A program made the position numbers and the translations under genes. Of a stretch of DNA of 29,185 bases, positions 23,179 through 29,185 are shown in pieces (position 1 is the stretch's first letter; the number at the start of each line of letters is the position of its first letter). Source of the stretch: a virus; IMG/VR virus record IMGVR_UViG_3300035220_000447, positions 1-29,185 of that record; one strand, 5' to 3'. The notes under the pieces are model-generated. The model did not search any database. It was not told the DNA's origin and saw only the letters and a program-made list of their open reading frames with translations.

Positions 23179-24750
23179 ATGCCAGCTTTAATTTCTGAAC
23201 AATTTAGAATTCATAATGCACAACAATTTGATGAAGCATTTTCCGAAGCGGCATCTACCAAGATGTACTTCTTTATGGGTAGACCACAAAACTGGGATAC
23301 CGCAGCTGTAGCTGGTGCGACCTCTTACGTTGGGCAATCAACAGGTAGTCAGCATAGTAACTCTTATCTGGCAACGCCAGACGAGAACAATCCACCTACA
23401 CCCGTTGATAGCTTCAATTACGAAAAAGAAACTTTTGACGATATGATCTCTCTTAAGAGAGTCACTTCATCAGATGTACGATTAGTAATCCCAAGATATA
23501 ATTGGACATCTGGAGTTACATACTCCATGTATCGTTCTAATTATAGTACTGACTATAAAGCGAATTCTGCAGGAGAAAATGCTCCCCATCTTTATAGTGC
23601 CAAGTATTATGTTGTAAATGATTATAAAATTTACAAGTGTATCTTCAACGGTTCTTCTCCTGCTAACCCTAACGGAACTGCTTCTACAGTTGCTCCTTCA
23701 GGAACTCAGACATCTATCTTCAATACTGCAGATGGATATAAATGGAAGTTTTTGTACAGCATCGGTACTGATGATGTAATCAAATTCTTCACTAGTTCTT
23801 ATATTCCTGTTCCTGCTGCTTGGGGAACTGGTCCTTCTGGAGATCCTTCTAATGGAACTGATGTAAAGAATGCTGCGGTTGATGGATCTATTGACACAGT
23901 AGTGATTAAAAATGGTGGAGCAGGTTACACTGATAATGACGTTACTGGATATACTAGTGTCCCTATTCGTGGAGATTGGTCACAAAATGGTGGAGTCCAA
24001 GCACTTGCTACAGTAAAAGTTACTAGTGGTACTGTTAGTGAGGTAACCATCACAACTCCTGGTTCTGGTTATACCTATGCTTACATCAACGTAAATGCAA
24101 CTGAAATTACTGGTATTGGATCACCTAGTTCTGTTTCAGTATTGGAAGTAGTTCTTCCTCCTTCAGGTGGTCATGGTGCTAATATCTTCAAAGAACTTGG
24201 CACCAAGCGTGTTATGATTAATTCTAGAGTAGCATATGATGAGAACCAAGAGTTCCCAGTTGATACTGACTTCAGAAGAATCGGTATCCTTCGCGATCCT
24301 CTGGAAGCAGGTGGTGGCGCTGCGAGCGGTGTAACTTATAGTGCTTTGACTGCAATTAAATTCCCTTCAGCAACTGCAGCATCATTTAATATTGATGAAG
24401 TAATTACTCAAACAACTACTGGTGCTTCTGGTAAGGTTGTTTCATGGGATTCGGGAACTAAAATCCTTAAAATTTATCAGAGCAGCTATGAGCATATTGC
24501 TACTGGAGATCAAGGTGGAGATCTGACTCCTTTCTCTGGCGGCAATGCAATTACAGGATCGGGATCTGGATCAGTTGAGACTCCAGATACAGCATATAGT
24601 TCTACTACTTCCAATTTGACTTTTGCCAATGGTTATTCAACGCCAGAAGTCAAGAAGTATACAGGTGATATCATTTATGTTGAAAACAGAAGAACAGTTT
24701 CTCGCTCAATTGACCAAATTGAGGATGTGAAATTGGTCGTAGAATTCTGA
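23179..24750 (+). CDS. 8: Baseplate wedge subunit gp8, enlarged
   Basis: The 523 aa compare with 334 in T4 gp8. The diagnostic T4 landmarks are present in order: VIPRYNW (around 103-109; T4 VIPRRDW), YKWKFLYSI followed by YIPVP (187-212; T4 YVWEYLFEI and YIVVP), RRIGILRDPLEA (around 366-377; T4 RQISIITNPLEA), and the C-terminus TGDIIYVENR...DQIEDVKLVVEF (T4 SGEMIYMENR...DQTEEINILFTF). gp8 dimers link the wedge to gp7 and gp10. The extra length comes from two inserts. One carries GSGYT-type beta repeats (about 235-315) like those in the preceding giant protein. The other (about 390-480) carries an FNIDEVITQTTTGASGKV segment. The gene is driven by the late promoter pair in the 43-base gap upstream. 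Confidence 0.93.
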   Translation: MPALISEQFRIHNAQQFDEAFSEAASTKMYFFMGRPQNWDTAAVAGATSYVGQSTGSQHSNSYLATPDENNPPTPVDSFNYEKETFDDMISLKRVTSSDVRLVIPRYNWTSGVTYSMYRSNYSTDYKANSAGENAPHLYSAKYYVVNDYKIYKCIFNGSSPANPNGTASTVAPSGTQTSIFNTADGYKWKFLYSIGTDDVIKFFTSSYIPVPAAWGTGPSGDPSNGTDVKNAAVDGSIDTVVIKNGGAGYTDNDVTGYTSVPIRGDWSQNGGVQALATVKVTSGTVSEVTITTPGSGYTYAYINVNATEITGIGSPSSVSVLEVVLPPSGGHGANIFKELGTKRVMINSRVAYDENQEFPVDTDFRRIGILRDPLEAGGGAASGVTYSALTAIKFPSATAASFNIDEVITQTTTGASGKVVSWDSGTKILKIYQSSYEHIATGDQGGDLTPFSGGNAITGSGSGSVETPDTAYSSTTSNLTFANGYSTPEVKKYTGDIIYVENRRTVSRSIDQIEDVKLVVEF

Positions 24751-24792
24751 TATATATCATACAAGATCAAAACAACATTCTAGCCTAGTAAT

Positions 24793-27700
24793 ATGCCCCA
24801 GAGTACTAATCTAAACAAAGCTCCATACTTTGATGATTTTGATCCGAATAGCAACTTCTATAAAGTTCTCTTTAGACCTGGATTTTCAATTCAGTCTAGA
24901 GAACTAACTACGCTGCAATCAATTTTACAAAATCAAGTTGAGAGTCTTGCGAAAGCAAATTTCAAACAGGGATCTGTTGTTGTACCTGGGGAACTTATTG
25001 TAGATAAGCAATATAGTTATGTAAAAATTAGTTCTTTTACTAATAACTTACAGATTACCGATTACATCGGTAAAAAAATGACAGGCAATACTTCTGGTGT
25101 TATCGGAACTGTTGTAAATGCTACTTCTGCTACCACCAGTGATTCTGCCACTTTATTCGTCAAATATGAAAATGGCGGGACGAGTACTATTGATGAAAAG
25201 TTTAATGAAGGTGAAACAATTACAGCAAATACTCCAGGATCACCTACAGCTATTGTAGGTATCAGTGGTAATGTGAAGCCTACTTCTAGTAATGCATTAG
25301 GATATGGTTGTGCTGCTTCAGTAAGACAAGGAATTTACTTTATTAATGGTAGTCTAGTTAAGAATAAAAACGAAACTATTATTCTTGAAAAATATAACAA
25401 TAGTCCTACTTTAAAAGTTGGATTTATTGTATCTGAGCAATTAACTACATCTGAAGAAGATTTTTCTTTACTTGACAATGCACAGGGGTATTCTAATTTT
25501 GCTGCTCCTGGAGCACATAGACTTAAGATGTCTCTATCATTAGTCCAGAGACCTATTGATTTTCCAGATCAAAAAGATTTTGTTCAATTACTTGAGGTAA
25601 CTTCTGGAGAGGCAACTGAGTCTGTAGGTATTGCAAATACAAATGCTCTTCTTGAAGACGTTCTTGCTAGAAGAACGTTTGACGAATCTGGAGATTATGT
25701 TGTCAAAGAATTCCTTATTGGAATTAAAGAAAGTTTATCTACCTCTGATAATAATGGTGTGTATCCTAATGGTTCGGAGTCCAAATTTTTATTGGTATTA
25801 GAACCAGGAAAAGCATATGTTAAAGGATATGAAATTGAGACAACAGGTGTTAGATACATTACGGTAGATAAAGCAAGAGATACTGAGAAACAGGAAAATA
25901 ATTCAATCACACCATCAGAGTCTTCTAGTTATACTGTAAAGAATCTACTTTCATTCCCTGATGTAGAAAGTAAGTCGCAGTCACTTACTGGTATGGGGTT
26001 GTTGAGTACAAATTCTTTCCAGGAACTTAAGTTTTTTGATAAATTTACTGATGTTCAATTTGGTGATACTACAGCTAACTTAGATGGTACTGCTCCTGAT
26101 GGAGAGAATTATTTTATCGTTACAATTGAAAATTTGAGTTCAACTGCTACACCATCACTTCCTGCAAACTATACTAATGGTAGTATTACGGGAGAGGTGA
26201 GATCTTATGCTTTGAATGCTAGTCAGAATGAAGCAGTAGCACTTATTACTAAAGTAGGCACCGTAGTCCATGAAATTGGCGAATCAATCGTTATGGGTGC
26301 TGTCAATGGTACTCTTAAGACAACCGAACAAATTTCAACCCCCCTTATAGGTATTGGTAAGACAAGATCAGTTAATTTTGTTTCTGGTTCGTCATCAAAT
26401 AATGTATATGACAAGTCGGCATTATTTAAGTTAGGATTATTTGGTGTAGAGTATTTTACAAAAATTAGATGTAAAAATCCTCTTAACTTTACTATTGGTA
26501 AATTTATTGATGGTCAGTCAAGTCGTGCTAGAGGAATCGTTGAGCAACTGTTAACACAAACAAATGAACTGGTTCTTTCTAGAGTTACTGGAGAATTTGT
26601 TCCTGGAGAAACTCTTCAATCAGAACAAGATGGAAATGTTACACCTTTCAATTTCTCCGAAGAAGAAGGAACACTTCAAGAGTTAAAGGTTGTTGCATTT
26701 GGAACTGCATATACAAATAATGCTGATGTAACAGCTATTAACATCAATGGCGTCAATAGATTAACTGAAATTGGTGCTAGTAATATCAATGTAGTTAGTA
26801 CTGAAATCAGATCAATTACAATTACATCCGATGCTAGGGCAGCTATTGGTACATTTTCTACTCCACCAACAGTTGAGATTGTTGCAAATAATGGATATTC
26901 TTGTGCAGTAGTTGCTATTACGAACATTGACAATGCAATCAATTATGATTCATCCTTTGTCAAGAGTTTCTTTAACGCTACTACAGGTAATGATTTTGCA
27001 GGTGATATTGCATCAGCTGAATCAACTTATTATATTGATGGAGGATCAACCTTTAGTGCAACTGAAGGAAATTATTTTATAACCGCAGATAATTTAGGAT
27101 CAAGACCAGATTTAGACCTCGTATCTGGTGATGTTATTAGAATTGTTGATAATACTGGAGTTTCTAGAAAGTATATCGTAAGATTTGCTTGTCTAGATGG
27201 AACTCAGGATACCTCTAGAATTTATGTATTCGGTTCAATACTTTCATCATTTAGTGCTAAAAAAGTTATTAGAGTTAGATCAAAACTTTCTGGTGGAGAA
27301 AAGAATTCATTAATTTATCCTCTTCCAAATAAGCATATAAAAACATTAGTATTAGATTCTAATAACACTAACATCAATTATACTGTCCAGGCAGAATTTA
27401 TTGGTAATTTGGATGGTGCAGGTGCAGTGAGTGTTACTGTAGGCACTAATGAACAGTTCTTAGGATTTACATCATCAAATTATGTAATGAGTAATCCCCA
27501 GAATGGTCAATTGATTGATTTAACTGGTGTCACTACTTTGTCAGGATCAAATAAAACACTGAATATTGATCTTGGGGTATCTTTTGCGAATATTGCATTT
27601 AAAGTTATTGCTCCAGTAAGAAAAGTTGATACCGCCCCTAAAACTAAAATTCTTGTAGAAAACAATGAATATAATGTAAATACTGGATTTAACGATCCAG

Positions 27701-29185
27701 TTATTCCTGTTGGATTTGCCGATGGACTTAAATTAAGATCTATCCATATGTCAGCAACTGCGGCAGCTGCTACCAAACTTGATGTTGATATTACTGATCG
27801 GTTTATCTTTGACGGCGGGCAAAGGGATACACATTATGATCTTGCAAGAATTATCTTAAAGCCTGGTGCAATCTTCCCTACAAATAAATTGTTAGTTGTA
27901 TTTGATTACTTTAAGCATGTTGGTGGAGTTAACACAGGTGATTATTTTACTGTTGACTCATACACTAACATTGAGTACAAAAATATTCCTGATTATGATT
28001 CTTCATCTTTTGGCAAGATCTCATTAAGAGATGCAGTTGATTTCAGACCTAGAGTATCTGACTATGATGGTACTGATACTGCAACAGTTCTTCCTGGATA
28101 CAGCGATAAACTTACTACAAATGCATTGAAGTTTACTGGTACTGGTTCTTCTGCATCAACTATAGCATTATCAGGAACTGCATTTGAGTCTGGGTATGAA
28201 TTCTATCTCAATAGAATTGATAGCGTATATATTTCCAAGAATGGTAATTTTGTGGTATCAAAGGGAACTCCTTCGCTTAATCCACAAACTCCTGCAGAAA
28301 TTTCTGATGCAATCCTTTTGTATCATATAAATGTTCCTGCTTACACATATAATATTACTGATGTCACAACTAAGAGTTTTGATAATCGTCGCTACACAAT
28401 GCGAGATATCGGAAAACTTGAAAAACGTGTTGAAAAACTTGAATATTATACTGTACTTAGCTTGCTTGAGCAAGATACATTTAATGCTCAAATTAAAGAT
28501 GAGTTTGGAAATGATAGATTTAAAAATGGTATCCTTGTAGATAATTTTGAAGGTCATGGTATTGGTAATAGTTCATCAAGCGACTATAGATGTTCGGTTG
28601 ATATGCAAACTGGTGTTTTAAGACCAAGTTTTGCATCATCGCAAACTAAATTGATTGAGAAAAATGTAAATGATTCACAGAGACTTGCTGATGGATATGT
28701 AAACCGCACAGGATTTATTACTCTTCCATATACTGAAAAAGTAGTAATCCAAAATACATCTGCGACAACTACAGCTACTATCAATCCAAATAAATCATCC
28801 AAGTACAGTGGTATTTGTATACTCACACCAAATCTTGATGAGTGGAAAGATACATTTACTGATCCAGAATTGATTCTTAATGAGAATTCAATTTTAGATA
28901 ATATAAAAAATGGTACTAACTGTTGGGGTAGTGTTTGGAATGAGTGGCAAATGAATTGGACTGGAACTCCAATCTATAGTCTTACCAATTCTACTAATTC
29001 TATAAACAGTCAATTTGCAGATATTTCTAATCTTGTTATTTCTGGAAAAACTAGATCTAGAACTAGAAATGGAACGCAGAATAGATTGTCTCCGTATGGT
29101 ACTGCTTCTATAACCAAAGGAAGTAGAAGTGTATCTACACCATATAATTCATATATCAGATCAAGAATGGTTCAATTTGTTGCCA
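24793..29185 (+). CDS. DUF4815-type virion structural protein (3' end beyond window)
   Basis: The frame is open from ATG 24793 to the window end (1464 residues visible, no stop). The N-terminus has the hallmark of the DUF4815 phage family: NLNKAPYFDDFDPNSNFYKVLFRPG, then a region with QSRELTTLQSILQNQVE. Later come Ig-like/beta modules, the segment YTMRDIGKLEKRVEKLEYYT (around 1204-1223), a Trp-rich WGSVWNEWQMNW (around 1378) and SYIRSRMVQFVA at the edge, a stretch typical of this family's late region. These proteins are virion structural and often lie after gp8 in marine T4-like phages, where T4 has gp9 and gp10. A role in linking fibres to the baseplate is therefore plausible but inferred. 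It begins 42 bases after gp8 with no late octamer, so it probably shares the gp8 transcript. Confidence 0.88.
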   Translation, partial: MPQSTNLNKAPYFDDFDPNSNFYKVLFRPGFSIQSRELTTLQSILQNQVESLAKANFKQGSVVVPGELIVDKQYSYVKISSFTNNLQITDYIGKKMTGNTSGVIGTVVNATSATTSDSATLFVKYENGGTSTIDEKFNEGETITANTPGSPTAIVGISGNVKPTSSNALGYGCAASVRQGIYFINGSLVKNKNETIILEKYNNSPTLKVGFIVSEQLTTSEEDFSLLDNAQGYSNFAAPGAHRLKMSLSLVQRPIDFPDQKDFVQLLEVTSGEATESVGIANTNALLEDVLARRTFDESGDYVVKEFLIGIKESLSTSDNNGVYPNGSESKFLLVLEPGKAYVKGYEIETTGVRYITVDKARDTEKQENNSITPSESSSYTVKNLLSFPDVESKSQSLTGMGLLSTNSFQELKFFDKFTDVQFGDTTANLDGTAPDGENYFIVTIENLSSTATPSLPANYTNGSITGEVRSYALNASQNEAVALITKVGTVVHEIGESIVMGAVNGTLKTTEQISTPLIGIGKTRSVNFVSGSSSNNVYDKSALFKLGLFGVEYFTKIRCKNPLNFTIGKFIDGQSSRARGIVEQLLTQTNELVLSRVTGEFVPGETLQSEQDGNVTPFNFSEEEGTLQELKVVAFGTAYTNNADVTAININGVNRLTEIGASNINVVSTEIRSITITSDARAAIGTFSTPPTVEIVANNGYSCAVVAITNIDNAINYDSSFVKSFFNATTGNDFAGDIASAESTYYIDGGSTFSATEGNYFITADNLGSRPDLDLVSGDVIRIVDNTGVSRKYIVRFACLDGTQDTSRIYVFGSILSSFSAKKVIRVRSKLSGGEKNSLIYPLPNKHIKTLVLDSNNTNINYTVQAEFIGNLDGAGAVSVTVGTNEQFLGFTSSNYVMSNPQNGQLIDLTGVTTLSGSNKTLNIDLGVSFANIAFKVIAPVRKVDTAPKTKILVENNEYNVNTGFNDPVIPVGFADGLKLRSIHMSATAAAATKLDVDITDRFIFDGGQRDTHYDLARIILKPGAIFPTNKLLVVFDYFKHVGGVNTGDYFTVDSYTNIEYKNIPDYDSSSFGKISLRDAVDFRPRVSDYDGTDTATVLPGYSDKLTTNALKFTGTGSSASTIALSGTAFESGYEFYLNRIDSVYISKNGNFVVSKGTPSLNPQTPAEISDAILLYHINVPAYTYNITDVTTKSFDNRRYTMRDIGKLEKRVEKLEYYTVLSLLEQDTFNAQIKDEFGNDRFKNGILVDNFEGHGIGNSSSSDYRCSVDMQTGVLRPSFASSQTKLIEKNVNDSQRLADGYVNRTGFITLPYTEKVVIQNTSATTTATINPNKSSKYSGICILTPNLDEWKDTFTDPELILNENSILDNIKNGTNCWGSVWNEWQMNWTGTPIYSLTNSTNSINSQFADISNLVISGKTRSRTRNGTQNRLSPYGTASITKGSRSVSTPYNSYIRSRMVQFVA

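Noticed and set aside
28258-28557. 99-aa minus-strand ORF and a 69-aa plus-strand ORF in the last gene
   Set aside because: Both are shadows of the open DUF4815-type frame, which carries recognisable sequence here.

Overview
The window looks like part of a T4-like marine cyanophage (a myovirus of Synechococcus or Prochlorococcus). The main support is the gene order gp25 - gp6 - one giant ORF in the gp7 position - gp8 - a DUF4815-type structural protein. This is the T4 baseplate-wedge order 25/6/7/8. It is preceded by a PAAR spike-tip protein and a glycine-rich adhesin-like protein, with T4-type late promoter octamers (TATAAATA, GATAAATA) in front of gp25 and gp8. A phage-borne flavin-dependent halogenase and a small glutaredoxin also fit cyanomyoviruses. 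No packaging, replication, photosynthesis or tRNA genes are in view.

Layout. (1) 1-1277, plus strand: five complete small genes and one 3' fragment in a block of about 50% G+C (hand count 31/60 at 661-720), unlike the AT-rich remainder (15/60 at 12661-12720). Two of these genes share a nearly identical 28-bp leader. (2) 1278-1396: a gene-free convergent gap with terminator-like hairpins. (3) 1397-3022, minus strand: a 541-aa flavin-dependent halogenase, the only minus-strand gene. (4) 3096-4029: five tightly packed or overlapping small genes including a CPYC glutaredoxin. (5) 4014-9414: an unknown 336-aa protein, a PAAR protein and a 1361-aa Ig-like/Gly-rich protein. (6) 9453-10278: three chained small or medium genes. 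(7) 10298-24750: gp25, gp6, a 3527-aa modular giant, and gp8. (8) 24793 to the window end: a DUF4815-type protein cut off by the edge.

How they work together. Everything from 3096 onward is on one strand with short gaps or overlaps and reads as a late structural region. gp25, gp6, the giant (presumed gp7 equivalent) and gp8 should build the baseplate wedge. PAAR should cap the central spike. The Gly-rich protein and the DUF4815 protein are candidates for host-contacting or fibre-linking roles. The halogenase and glutaredoxin are probably accessory metabolic genes. The 5' block looks like a cassette of small early-type genes with its own regulatory signals.

The most interesting items are the repeated leader and composition jump in the first 1.3 kb, the halogenase, and the repeat architecture of the giant protein. 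That protein combines a YHYH-like domain, four IDDE-type beta modules, five tandem FTC/SYPR modules and three Cys-containing helical modules. One helical module is split by a separate helical triplet. No gene-free stretch exceeds 300 bases.
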